This document shows, piece after piece, positions 20,716 through 30,884 of a DNA stretch of 32,620 bases. This DNA is from Flammula alnicola (lineage: Eukaryota > Basidiomycota > Agaricomycetes > Agaricales > Strophariaceae), in the NCBI GenBank assembly GCA_015499995.1, contig JADNRV010000458.1, positions 1 to 32,620 of the forward strand, in the 5' to 3' direction. Under the pieces are notes generated by a model. It did not search any database, was not told the DNA's origin, and saw nothing but the letters and a program-made list of their open reading frames with translations. Every line of letters starts with the position of its first letter. Positions within the stretch are counted from its first letter, which is position 1. A program made the position numbers and the translations under genes.

Positions 20716-22112
20716 ATGTCATCTATTCCCGAACTCAACCCTTCTTTTGCCGACGCTGATCTCGAGACTCAGCGTATCTTGCACCGTACTCACCCTAGTC
20801 GTCAGGACAAGGTTAACGAGCCCGGCGAGCTCTGGAAAGAAGCTCTCCGATGCCTTCATTTCATAGTACGTGTTGTTTTTATTTCTTCATAAGCTCGCTT
20901 ATCATTCTTTTTGTCGTATAGGCGCCTTGGGAGAACCAGATCCCTAGCATTCTGAACGGTGGTCGGTCACTGCATAACATCGTCTTTGATCTTCGAAAGG
21001 CGACGCAGTTCTTGAACACCAAGTTTGCTGCGCTCGGATGCGTTCCACTCCGTACCCCTGAATACAATGCATTGGATATCATATGCCTTGCCATTCTTCG
21101 GAACAGGGAGGCTCCCGCTCCTCAAACTCCACTTCTGGTTTCACCTGCAACCGGTGACACTGCTAGTCCTGAGACATCGCCCCCTGTCATGGCCGAGAAG
21201 ACTCCTACCAAGCCTCCCACTGAATCTGTGGTGGTGAGTACCGTCATCCTTTCCCTCTCGTTCTATTTCGCCTATTGCCAACCCTCGCATCTACTAGCTC
21301 GAGAAACGCGGCGGACGTTTGTACAAGTCCAAAGTGCTTGTCGATAGTGACTCTGCTGAGGTGGAGTTTGTATCCTCTACCATCAGTAACCCAGAGCTAA
21401 CTATTTGTTATCAGGATGATGCGGTACTTTTACTTTTCCTAGCCTCCTGCGACATTTCGCTAATATTATCACATTTTTAGGCGATGCTCGTTGACGACGA
21501 TGCTTCCTCTGTGCCCGACCTTTTCACCATGAAGGTTATACCGTTCGGCGCTCCTCCATCGAAGCCTACGAAACCCAAGCGCAAGACTAACAGTCCTAAT
21601 GATAAGGTGCATCTCTAGCTCTCGTTTTTCATTTCCCCTCATACTTATAATCCTTCCTTTTATTAGCCTAAGCGTGCTGAGACTGTTATGCTCGAGTACG
21701 ACGCCGTTCCCGGCCTCGATACTACTAGCAAGGCTCTCAAGAAGGCCAATAAGTATGCCGGTTCTGGCAAGAAGGCCAAAGTAGATGGTAACACCGCGTC
21801 GTCCTCTAGTGGTACGAGCGCTTATCCCTTCCGTTCTTTCTTATCATACTTAACTCTTTGTTTAAATGCAGCGTTGGTCCTGTCTCCCTTGTTGAAGCGG
21901 AATTGCTCGCCCGAGCTCGCGATGCTGCTTCTGGCGAAACAGACTATACGCAAGACCCTGTGGCTTTGGAACACGCCTTAGGCCATGTCCGCTCTGAGCT
22001 TCACAACTACTCCTTCAGGATCCAGTACGAACTTCAGCAATACGACAACGCGACTCAATCTATTCAAAAGCTCCAAGAAGCTCTGGACCGCGTTCGCATT
22101 AGCAGGAAGTAG
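20716..22112 (+). CDS. Gene C: spliced gene with a helical C-terminus, function unknown
   Basis: Probable exons are 20716-20865, 20922-21233, 21298-21369, 21415-21423, 21481-21606, 21667-21811 and 21872-22112. Introns are short GT-AG (45-65 bp), and one exon is only 9 bp. The N-terminus reads MSSIPELNPSFADADLE, and exon 2 holds a conserved-looking block (LHNIVFDLRKATQFLNTKFA). The middle is Pro/Ser/Thr-rich with Lys-rich stretches (KPTKPKRKT), nuclear-signal-like. The last exon is strongly helical (RSELHNYSFRIQYELQQYDN), a likely coiled coil. The junction of exons 6 and 7 is one base out of phase, so either the splice call or one base is wrong. About 350 residues. Its stop is 61 bp from the convergent gypsy pol stop. 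No family recognised. Confidence 0.65.
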
Positions 22113-22172
22113 GCGGTTTCATCAGTTGAAAGCAGTCGAACACCTTCGTTTTTGTAGTCTTGCTAGAGGTTT

Positions 22173-24007
22173 TTACTTAGGTACTTTGTTTCGTACTTGG
22201 GCAGTTTTCCCTCTAGTCATTCTACCAGCGCTCCTTAATCCTTCGTCGTCTGAGTCCCCTAAGTCCTCATTATCTGAGCTTTCCTCCTCCGAGTCTCCTT
22301 CATCTGATTCTTCATCATCTGAGTCTGCTAATAACCTAACTTCTTCAAATGCGAGGTCATTAACTGCTGCAGCCTCTTCTGCCGCTTCCGCTTTGCTTAC
22401 TATCTTGTCTAACCCCTTGACTGATATATCAATCATCTTAAGGATATCATCCTTCAGCTCGAGTTTTTCTCTAGCATAGTAAGGTACTGCTCGGAATGCT
22501 GCTACTCTGTTTTGCGAGACTGCGCCATTCATTTCAGCAACTATGTAGGAACCACCTTTGGTCCGCCGAATGACTATCTGTGGTCCAGTATACCGGGGTT
22601 TCATCTTCTTGTCTAGAGAAGTTTCTACTTCCGTGTTCCTGACCAGTATTAAGTCTCCGGGTTTGAAATCGTAGTCCTTTATGACTGCTTTATTTTCTCG
22701 TTCATATCTTAACAGCCTCTCGTATTTCTGCTCGTCTATACGTGTGCGCATCCGTTCGATGTGTACTTGGTGCTTTGCGAGCGCTTGTGCTCGGAATGCA
22801 ATCATCTCTTCGTCTGTTAGGATTCCAACTGGTGGGTCGACCAGCCAAGTAGCTTCTTTAACATCTAGGGGTAGGATAGGGTCTGCACCTGTAACCATAA
22901 AGAAAGGCGAGCATCCTAGCCGCTTTCGGATAGTAATTGGTCTGCCCACATCACATAGTTAAAGAACCAGTACCACTTGTGTACGTTCTTCGCCCCTAAC
23001 ATTTTATACAGCATCTGTCTGACGTCCCAATGAGGTCGTTCAATCGTGCCATTAGCTCTGGAGTTGTAAGGTGAGATGCGGATACCCATAATCCCATATT
23101 TCTCCTTCAACCATTTGGCCGCTAATTTGAATGGTCCTCCATTATCCGTAACGAATTCCAACATGCATGCCCATCGACAAATAATATCTTCGAGTACCCA
23201 CAAGCCTATAGAGCGACCATCTTCTCTCTTAAGTGGTCTTCCTTCCATCCAAGAAGTCATAGCGTCGCGTCCGTGTACTATATATTTACAACCATTCGAA
23301 CGCGGTGACATATGCATCACATCTGCGTGTAAGGTTTGGAATATCGACGGAGTATGCGTTATAACTGGTTGGATTTTAATCATAGTCTTTTGGCGCTCTT
23401 GACATAGATGGCATGTTTTCACGAACCAACTGACATCTTTTCCATCTCTGGCCACCAGAAGCGTCGCACTAGCAGTTGATTCGTCGCGTAGAAGCCTCTA
23501 TGACCTACATGGTCGTGCGCGGCTGTTAGCATATACATGCGCTTCTCCTTTGCGACTACCAACCTGTGCTTGGCTCCTGACGATCTATGATATAGTCGTC
23601 CCTGATATATTAAGAACCGCTTCGCGAATCTCAGGAACCGTTCATATTTCTTATTACTCAGATCCGGTGGTCTGAATTTCTTATCCTTATGCCACCTCAT
23701 TACAAACTCGACGTTATTGTCTTGGTCGCGCGCACTATCCGTCCGATGGTCTTCAGGATAGGCGACGCCCTTGTTTTTCAATTCATCTTCGTTGGGTAGC
23801 ATAAGCGTTATCACTAGCTGCTGCACATAAGCTGCGCGCACAGGTCCTAGCGCTTCTTTGTTTTCGTTCAAATGTCTTTCCAGTAGTGTTTTCTCTCCTA
23901 GTCTGTATACATCGGCTTCAGCCAATTCTTGTGAAAAGCAGCTTATAGATACGGCGATCCCACTATAGCCTTCGTCCATTTCAATCTGATCTAGGATTTC
24001 CGCTAGT
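22173..24007 (-). pseudogene. Gypsy pol, 3' part: integrase and C-terminal tail
   Basis: Continues the pol frame after the LINE. Integrase zinc site H-x3-H (HDHVGHRG) and CHLC at about 23515-23405; catalytic core LHADVMHM, VTDNGGPF and ANGTIERPH (D, D, E) at about 23325-23035. A GPY/F-like block (KPRYTGPQIVIRRTKGGSYI) lies near 22600-22540. The tail is very acidic (DSDDEESDEGDSEEESSDNE) and ends at 22173. Two one-base breaks are visible: near 23425, in a run of A where four are present and five would keep the frame, and near 22930. No chromodomain is seen. Confidence 0.88.
23993..24007. repeat. Target site duplication of LINE copy 2, left copy
   Basis: AGGATTTCCGCTAGT recurs at 25699-25713 after the poly(A) tail; the first A is ambiguous with the tail, so the duplication is 14-15 bp. 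Confidence 0.93.
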
Positions 24008-25123
24008 CCTGCCGCCCATCGCCGCAAGGTGACGGGTGCTCTTATGGATAATGTAAAATATTCCAGTGTCCCTGTTGAGTCTACGGAGCCTTTTGCTCCT
24101 GAGGCTCGTCCGGGTTATCGACTCCTCGATCGGTATGCCGATCGGTTCAGATGGCTTTCCAAGCCACGCTTTAGCAGGTCCGAAGATCCTGAAGCGGCTT
24201 GGAAGCTTATCCTGGATGCGTCTCTCGAGTCTCTCGAGGACGATCCAGACGCTGCGTACGCTGGTGTTGACGGCTCCTGCCCTCCGGGGTGGCAAGCCGC
24301 CACTGGCGTCGTTATCAAACGGCAGGGCGCACAGGTTTATTCTGGGTGTCATGCTGCCGGGAGGGCCTCATCTACAGATGCAGAGCTCTTTGCTATTCGC
24401 GTAGCCATCTCCAATGCCGTTGGCTTTGGGGATGTCAAGCGCGTTACTATTTTCACTGATGCGATGCATGCTGCGCGCCTCTCGGTGGATCCCTCGCCGC
24501 ACTCCTTTCAGTCTCAGTCACTGATGGTGTGTCGTATACTTGAACCGTGGTTCAGGCGCTCGCCTGACCATAGGGTTACTTTTATCGAGTCCCCCTCTGA
24601 CATGGAGTGGGACATTCAGAATGAAGCTCACGATCTCGTTGCTGGTATGCGCGGCGTCGCCGTCGTTCCTACCACCAAGTTATCTCTCCAGTATGTCCGC
24701 GACTTTGTGGACAAATCGGCACGCGCAGATTGGAAACAAAGAGTTTCCGATCAGCCATTCCTGCTTGGCTCCAACTTTATGGAGCTGCAAGGGTTGAACG
24801 GGGACCCTGTCCAGCCTAGTCCCACTCGCGGGGGACCTTGGCTTGAAGCCGGCAGTCAGAGCGTCTCGCTCTTTGCCCGCATGTGCCGTTTAATTACGAA
24901 CCATGCGCCGATCGGCTCGTACTACGAGCGGTTCAAAATCGATGACCCTAGGGCCCTCGGTTGTGAGTGTGGGGTTTATCCTCAGACTCGCGATCATATA
25001 TTCAAGTGCAAGAAACAGCCTTGGACTCGCCGGAAGCCGAAACTCGTTTCGGAGCTGGCGACTTATTTGTTGGAGCACCCTACGGCGTTCTCCTTCTCCC
25101 GGCACCCAGCTGGAGTCGGATGA
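24008..25123 (+). pseudogene. LINE ORF2 fragment: RNase H domain and C-terminal zinc motif
   Basis: This is an uninterrupted frame of about 370 codons lacking the ORF2 start, endonuclease and reverse transcriptase. RNase H features are present: GVDGSCPPGWQAATG with the first Asp, an acidic helix around STDAELFAIRVAI, and FTDAMHAARLS with a further Asp. The C-terminus carries C-x-C-x7-H-x4-C (CECGVYPQTRDHIFKC). It ends HPAGVG and TGA, equivalent to 19877 in copy 1. It shows what the corresponding region of copy 1, which is frameshifted, would have encoded. Confidence 0.9.
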
Positions 25124-25698
25124 GGGACTCTGGGCGGGGGGCGATTCTGGGTGCGAGCGGCGCCGCGGTCAAAGCGGCCTGTTGCCCACAGGTGTTTCTG
25201 CATTGAGTCACAGTGATGGCGGACTTCGCGAGAGGCGAGAGGGCTGGTCGTTCCAGTCCTGGCGGGGTCGACTCCCTGAGTTGGCTTCGTGCATCACTTG
25301 CAGAGGACCCGACCTGGTTGACGGCGGTGGGGGCTTCGGCCCCTGCTTAGCTATGACCACGTTGATTTTACCGGTGAATCGGGGAGGGCCTGGCAGGCTC
25401 TTCTCACATCTGGATGACCCCCCTGTCCATCCCAATATTCCTATATGCCGTTCGTGCGGTAGCGTTAACAACGCCGCAACGACGGACAATCTGTAGTTGC
25501 GAGACTACCTATCTGGGTTTCAGGCGGCTGCGCCGTCTTGCCCGCGCCGCGCTCGCGCGCGTCGCATGCTCGCCGTCGAGCTAATTTCTTTCTTTTACTT
25601 GCGTAGTATACCGCCTCCGTTTGTATTAGTTAGAGACCGGACTGCTTTCGTGCACCGGTATAAAATTGTTGATTTAAAAAAAAAAAAAAAAAAAAAAA
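25124..25698 (+). other. 3' untranslated region and poly(A) of LINE copy 2
   Basis: About 550 bp without a gene, similar along its length to 19878-20386, ending GCACCGGTATAAAATTG, TTGATTT and the A tail. Confidence 0.8.
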
Positions 25699-25713
25699 AG
25701 GATTTCCGCTAGT
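25699..25713. repeat. Target site duplication of LINE copy 2, right copy
   Basis: AGGATTTCCGCTAGT, the partner of 23993-24007. Confidence 0.93.
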
Positions 25714-27533
25714 AGCACTGCGCGAGGATCCGACGCACCGTCGGCCTCTATTTTTAGCTCACTTTTGATTGACGCCGAAGATATACTTTGGAAGAAGCCT
25801 TTTCGGTTATCAATTTCATTAACAAAGTCCTCAATTGGTAATGGCTGCGGCTCCGTAGGATCTGCGATCACTAACTCTATGGGTCCGTGGTCATCAATGT
25901 CCTCCTCGTCTGTTGGCTCAGGGTCCGGATCATTTGGCTGCTTGTAACGGCGCGAAAGTCCGTCAGGTCCAAAGGTCTTTCCCGCTTTGTGCCTCAGGGT
26001 GAAGTGGAACATCCCAATCTGTTCAATCCATTGGTTAATTACCGCATTAGGCATCATGTCAGGATGTTGTAACATCCCAGCAATGTACTTAGCGTCTGTC
26101 TCGACTACTAATTTTCGGCAACCAATTAACCATTTTCGATTGTTCTCGAGGGCACGCTTTAATCCGAACAGCTCACGCTTCGGTTGGGAGTAGCGCGCTT
26201 CTCTGTCATTCATTGTAATGGACCCAAATCTCGCATAGTAGTGTTTCTTGGCATCATTTATATCTTCTTGGAAGACATAGAAACCTATTGCTATGTAAGA
26301 GCTGTCCACGGCCAACACTACATCTCCGTGTCCTTCATAATCAATAGCTTTCAACGCGTATGCGTTCTGTGCTCCATCCTTCAATAATTTTACAGACTCC
26401 TCTTGGTCCGGTCCCCAAACAAATGGTTCGCGACTATGCGTTAGTCTTTGTAGGAACCTGGCCCTGATCGCATAATTAGAGATGTAACTGCGCAGTACGC
26501 CAACAGTACCGAGGAAACCTCTGACCTGGGATAGGTCCGCAAATTCGTCCCAATCTATGATCTGCTTTACGCGCTCCGTGGTTGGTTTGCGCCCTTCCAT
26601 AGTGCACAAGTGACCGACTACGGTAATATCTGCTGCGCATATTACTGATTTATATCCTGAAAATGTGCCGCCGCAATATTTCATGCGTTGCACTACCCGA
26701 TTGACATTCTGCATATGTTCCCATACGAAGCGTCTAATTCCCGGGTTTTCTGGTATCATCTCATAAGTGCCATCTTTATTTTGGTAGCGAGTCAGAGGTC
26801 CTCTGACAGGTACATCATCGATATAAGGTATCGTAAAATCGGGTGTCTCTTCTTTCAAAATAAATGTAACATCATCATGAAAGATGGGAACGGAGTTTGT
26901 CCAGCCCATAGGTAAGGTTACCAAGCGCATAGCGCCGTAGGGAGTCTGGAATGTAGTAAGATCGCGCGACTGCTCTGCTAGCTGTCGTTCATCATATCCC
27001 ACGTATAAATCAAACATCCCGCCGCAAGCTCGGCCTGCAAAATGCGCAGCTAATTCTTCTGTTGCGGGCGGAAGGCCGGAGTGCGCGATGGTTACCTTGT
27101 TCAAGGGTTCCAAACTATGCACGATCCTGAGCTTCCCATTTTTCTTGGCCACGGTAAACCAGCGAGATCGATACGGGGAGTTCGAAGGCTCGTAGACCTG
27201 TGATTTTTCCTTGGACCTGATGATCTTACATACTTCATCATAAATTCCCGGAGGAATTGGGATATTTCTTTCTACCCACGGCTTATGTTCTATGGTAGGA
27301 ATGACTACGGGAGGGAAGAAGTCTTCCCTGAATTTTCCTCGCTCATCATCCTCCCAAGCGAGGTCTTTACCCTCCCCCCCAGATTCCTGGTGGACTCCGG
27401 ATGGACTCCGGCGGAGTGGAACAGTCCATATGGAGTCCAGGTGGACTATTTTTTGGCTGAGACCCCAGCCAAATTTTATTCCGGACTCCTGGTGGAGTCC
27501 AGATGGAGTCCGGACAAACTCCGGAGACTCCAT
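25700..27533 (-). pseudogene. Gypsy pol, 5' part: reverse transcriptase and RNase H
   Basis: Open frame of about 610 codons read from right to left. Reverse transcriptase blocks: RWFTVAKKNGKLRIVHSLEPLN near 27150, then LPMGWTNSVPIFHDDV, and the catalytic YIDD at about 26815. RNase H: VVLAVDSSYIAIGFYVFQED near 26300, RELFGLKRALENNRKWL and VVETDAKYIAGML near 26090. The first ~55 residues are translated GGAGTCC array (for example SGLHQESG) and are probably not native. A true start is more likely near 27330 or upstream of the array. The frame is cut by the LINE at 25700 and resumes at 24007. Confidence 0.88.
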
Positions 27534-27711
27534 GTGGAGTCCCTGGAGTCCACTGGTTTTATATTACCACAGAAGTCACAGGAGTCCAGATGGAGTCCAC
27601 CCGGAGTCCACCCGGAGTCCGCTTTCCCAATTTTATTAGCTAGAATCAATATAATATAATTGATTTCAAACCAATTCCGGTTGGTCCAGCCGGAGTCCAG
27701 GTGGAGTCCAG
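27392..27711. repeat. Array of GGAGTCC / GGACTCC words
   Basis: In 320 bp I count 11 GGAGTCC and 3 GGACTCC. They usually sit in the longer contexts GTGGAGTCCAG, ATGGAGTCC or CCGGAGTCC, with irregular spacing of 3 to 40 bp. The words occur in both orientations, so many short hairpins are possible. There is no fixed period, so this is not a simple microsatellite, and there are no unique spacers of constant length, so it is not a CRISPR array. Confidence 0.75.
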
Positions 27712-27772
27712 TCATGTTTATTTTTATTTTTATTCTTTTAATTTATTATTAATATAACTAATTAAAAAAAAG

Positions 27773-27848
27773 TGCAACAAGCGAGAATTGAACGCAGGAC
27801 TATAAGCAATATGTAGTTTGACGTGTTTGACCAGTACACCACGACGGC
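27773..27848 (-). ncRNA. tRNA-like Pol III unit (tRNA pseudogene or SINE head)
   Basis: On the - strand, starting GCCGTCG, there is a D-arm with a perfect 4-bp stem (GTGT/ACAC) around ACTGGTCAA, an A-box-like TGGTGTACTGG, and a B-box GTTCAATTC that fits GWTCRANNC. It is followed by T8 (complement at 27764-27771), a Pol III terminator. Length from head to terminator is about 76 nt. The anticodon, T and acceptor stems pair poorly, so it is unlikely to be a working tRNA. A degenerate tRNA gene or the head of a tRNA-derived SINE fits best. Confidence 0.45.
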
Positions 27849-28050
27849 TTGGGAGTTGGACACCCATCAACTCATGATGTACCCGCGTCGCTCGGCATGC
27901 TCGGCACGCCCGCAACCGCAGCAAATCGTGTCAAACGGTTGCCACGTCACCCGTTCTTTCTTCCCTCCCACCACCACCCACCCTCCCCACCGTCTGCCAT
28001 CATCCGCTATCCGCCGCCGTCCACCGTCCGCCATCGTCGACCACGTCACG
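27849..28050. other. Gap between the tRNA-like unit and gene D
   Basis: CT- and CCG-rich sequence that could be the 5' untranslated region of gene D. No TATA box and no other gene recognised. Confidence 0.4.
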
Positions 28051-30719
28051 ATGCGCGCAACCCGCTCGAAAGCACCGCCCTCGACGCTCCGCTCTGGCAC
28101 CATGCGACAAGAGCAGCCCGCGCCGCCGCCGTCGAAGGATCAACGCAAGCACCAAGGGTCGACCGCCGACCAGAAGCAGCCCACGAAGCGACCCCGCCGT
28201 GGCACGAACAACGCCGACAACGCCGAAAACGAGGAGGAGGAACAGCAGGAGGTCGAGGAGGCTGAGGAAGAGGCTGAGGAGGCTGAGGATGAGGCTGAGG
28301 ACGAGCCCGAGGCTGCTCAATGGGCAGATCTCGAGGATCGCGCGTCGGGTGGAAGGAAACGGGGAGGGAAAAGCGGCGGGGGGATCAAGGTTGGTCCCCC
28401 CAAGAATCTGTAAGTACTATCTACCCACCCCCCTCCGTCACGCACTCACGATGCCACAGCCGGAAGACCGCCCAGGACCGTGCGCGCGAGGACGCCGCCA
28501 CCAAATCCCCCCTAAATCCAAGCTGACCCCGTACGTTCCCCCGCCCCCCTTTTTTTTATGCATGACATTCTATTTTACTAACGAAATACCTCGATTTAGG
28601 GCCGAACGCACGCTCGAAAAGAGCGGGATCGCAGTTGCCCCGCCCCCTCGTCCGTCGCACGCCCCTAGCGCCCCCAAACCCGCTGACGCCCACCTCACCG
28701 CTCCCTCTAGGCGTCGCCGTGACACCACCCCGACCCCTGACGACTCAGGCGACAAGAACGACGCCCCCGCACCCCGACCGCCCACCACGTCATCGAAGGC
28801 GCCCACCGCCAGCAGCCAGCCAGCCAACCCAGCGCCTGCCACCTCGTCGACACGGCGCCGAGAACTCAGCAGCGACCGCACGCGCCACGCGTCTGTCACG
28901 CCAGCAGCACGGCGCCGTCGAGCCAGCGCCGACGACGACCGTGGCAGTGCCAGCGACGACGCCACCCATGCGCCCACCACGCCATCAAGCAGGCGCCCTG
29001 GTGTCGCAAAGGAGGACGATGACAGCGGTAACGACGACGACCGCGGCAACGTCGACCGCGGTAGCGACGACGACCACGGTAACGACGACAGTGGTAGTGA
29101 TGACCGCACCACAGCCGCAACTCGCGGGAAGCGCCGTTCGGGTGAGGAACACCACCCACACCACGAGAAAGGCAAGACCAGCCGCTCAGCTGGCCGTGGA
29201 GTGGCGCGCGACCCCTTCATGGATGTGGGTCATCCCGATAACACCGACGAGGATCGTGGGAGGCCCGCCAAACGCAGGCATGACACCACGAAGGGTCGAC
29301 GAGAACCCGGCGCTGAGCAGCACCGGGTTCAAGTTATCACCACCCCTTCTCGTGGTCGTCGTTCGAGCCGTTCTCTGACTGTTTCCCGTCAACGTCATTC
29401 CGCACAGGATGATGGTATATTTTATTTTTATTTATTATCTGTTAAACTTTTTAATGTAAATGTAATAGATATTAAGATGGCTAGTCCTCCGAAGGAGAAA
29501 ATCCCTGCCCATGGTTCATCGCGGTCGACTGGTGGAGTTTTTCGAGGTCGCGCAATGGGTAATAACTTTAACATGGCTGATGCCTCGGAAGTCTGGCGAG
29601 ACATGGACGTACCGGTGCACACTGCCGAATCTGGTAGAATCTTTGTCTACCTTTCACAAGATAACCCTGCCAACATCAGCATTGCGAATACCAATCCGTC
29701 ATTTACGGTTTCGGTCCGCGATATCTACAACTTTCCAACATTCCAAACTGTGGTGGAACGTGCTACGCGAGACTATTCTCCTGTTCGTGGTGTGTAATTT
29801 ACTTTTTTTTTTTTTTTTGATATTAATAAGTTTTAAATTAGACAACTCCTATCGCTTTTTTATGCTTGAGGATGACAACTGGAGTATCAAAGGCCGTTAC
29901 GAGGCTATCAGCAAGCGTGAACCTACGGACGAGGATTATATTCAGTGGACGAAGAATGATCAAGACAAATACATTGTCCATGTCTTGGGTGTAAGTTATA
30001 TAATTCATTTAATCTTTTCTCTCTAACTTTAGTTTTTTTGTATCTAGTCTAACTATGAACAAAATCCGTTATTTTTGCCTGGATTTGCTGGTCGTCTTGG
30101 GTCTAGTTTCGGATCTCGCTCTGGTTCTGGTTCTGCTTCTGGTTCTCGTCTTCCGTCATATTCTCGTCTTCCATCTCGTCATCCTGCCAACATGCCTATA
30201 TTCCAAGAAGGCTCTTCCAAGTCTACGCAGGAAGCAGAACCTGCAACTTATCAGGCTCGACTAATGGAAGAGCTGGCTATTTCTGAATACTTCACCGATC
30301 GCAAGAAGAGTGGCTTGCGTTTTGCTTGGTCGAAATACGTGGAGTGTAATAAGGCTATCAAACTCGGTAAAAGCCTTGTTGAGAGTGGCAAGTGGGCGGA
30401 AGATCTTCCTCGCTTCAATGAAAACCTTATCATCGAAGTTTTCATCGGCAAATCAGCTTGGCACGCAAACTATACGAAGAACTTCTCTGCTGTTCAGACC
30501 AAGTATCCCGACATGGTGGATTGGTTGGAGAGTGAGACCAGTACCAAAGAAGAAGATGTGAAGGTCTGGGGCGTTTACAAGAAAGATTACGTGTTTTCCG
30601 ACTTGAAGGAATTAGTGGACAATGGGGGAAAATTGAAGGTCAAGAAGAAGAAGAAGAAGCACTCGTCTTCGGAAGACGAAGGTACAGGCAAAGGAAAGCA
30701 GCCTCAACGGAGGAGGTAG
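28051..30719 (+). CDS. Gene D: long spliced gene with charged disordered ends, function unknown
   Basis: Likely exons: 28051-28409, 28460-28530, 28600-29414, 29469-29789, 29842-29990 and 30048-30719, about 790 residues. Exons 3-6 join in phase through 49-69-bp GT-AG introns; the first two junctions are uncertain, because the strong donor at 28410 leaves exon 2 with an early stop. The first half is disordered: RG/P-rich, an acidic Glu run (28225-28315), then Arg/Pro and Asp-rich repeats (DDDRGN, DDDHGN). From about 29510 it appears folded (RIFVYLSQDN, YRFFMLEDDNWSIKGRYEAI, KYVECNKAIKLGKSL, DMVDWLESET). It ends in a basic tail (KVKKKKKKHSSSEDE). Charged ends suggest a nuclear protein. It lies directly upstream of the KDZ gene on the same strand and may belong to the same transposon. 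Confidence 0.6.
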
Positions 30720-30884
30720 GTATAGCTGAATTTCTTTTGTGTTACTTGGTTTTTTTTGCTTTGATTGATTTGAAATATGCTAATTTTCTTTTTATGTACT
30801 TGTAGTTTGCTTTTGATTTGTCTTGGACTTGTATCGCTTCTTGAATATCTTGGTCTTAGCTTGCTCTGGTCCCTGCTTTGTCTT

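Larger units (their letters stand above)
24008..25699 (+). mobile_element. 5'-truncated LINE, copy 2 (1.7 kb)
   Basis: It is homologous to the 3' end of LINE copy 1 from about 18770 onward, and ends in A24 (25676-25699) with a 14-15-bp duplication on both sides. 5' truncation is the usual outcome of incomplete reverse transcription. It inserted in the opposite orientation into the gypsy pol gene. Joining the flanks across one duplication copy gives a continuous pol frame, so pol was open at this point before the insertion. Confidence 0.95.
22173..27533 (-). mobile_element. Ty3/gypsy-type retroelement pol, interrupted by a LINE
   Basis: Reading leftward, the order reverse transcriptase, RNase H, integrase is that of Ty3/gypsy elements. 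A LINE copy with its own duplication sits at 24008-25699. I could not find flanking LTRs, gag or a protease. The 5' side runs into a GGAGTCC-rich array, so the element is either a 5'-truncated fragment or a pol gene whose gag is elsewhere. Boundaries given are those of the coding part only. Confidence 0.85.

Noticed and set aside
27392..27711. CRISPR-like array
   Set aside because: Repeats are 7-11 bp with irregular, partly zero spacing and both orientations, in a eukaryotic context.
28570..29220. Ser/Leu-rich - strand frame opposite gene D
   Set aside because: It mirrors the Asp/Arg/Pro repeats of gene D. Splice signals and protein-like continuity support the + strand only.
30777..30884. 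N-terminal membrane segments of the KDZ gene
   Set aside because: The hydrophobic stretch comes from T-rich DNA before the ATG at 30885 and includes a splice-acceptor-like TTGTAG. It is more likely untranslated leader.
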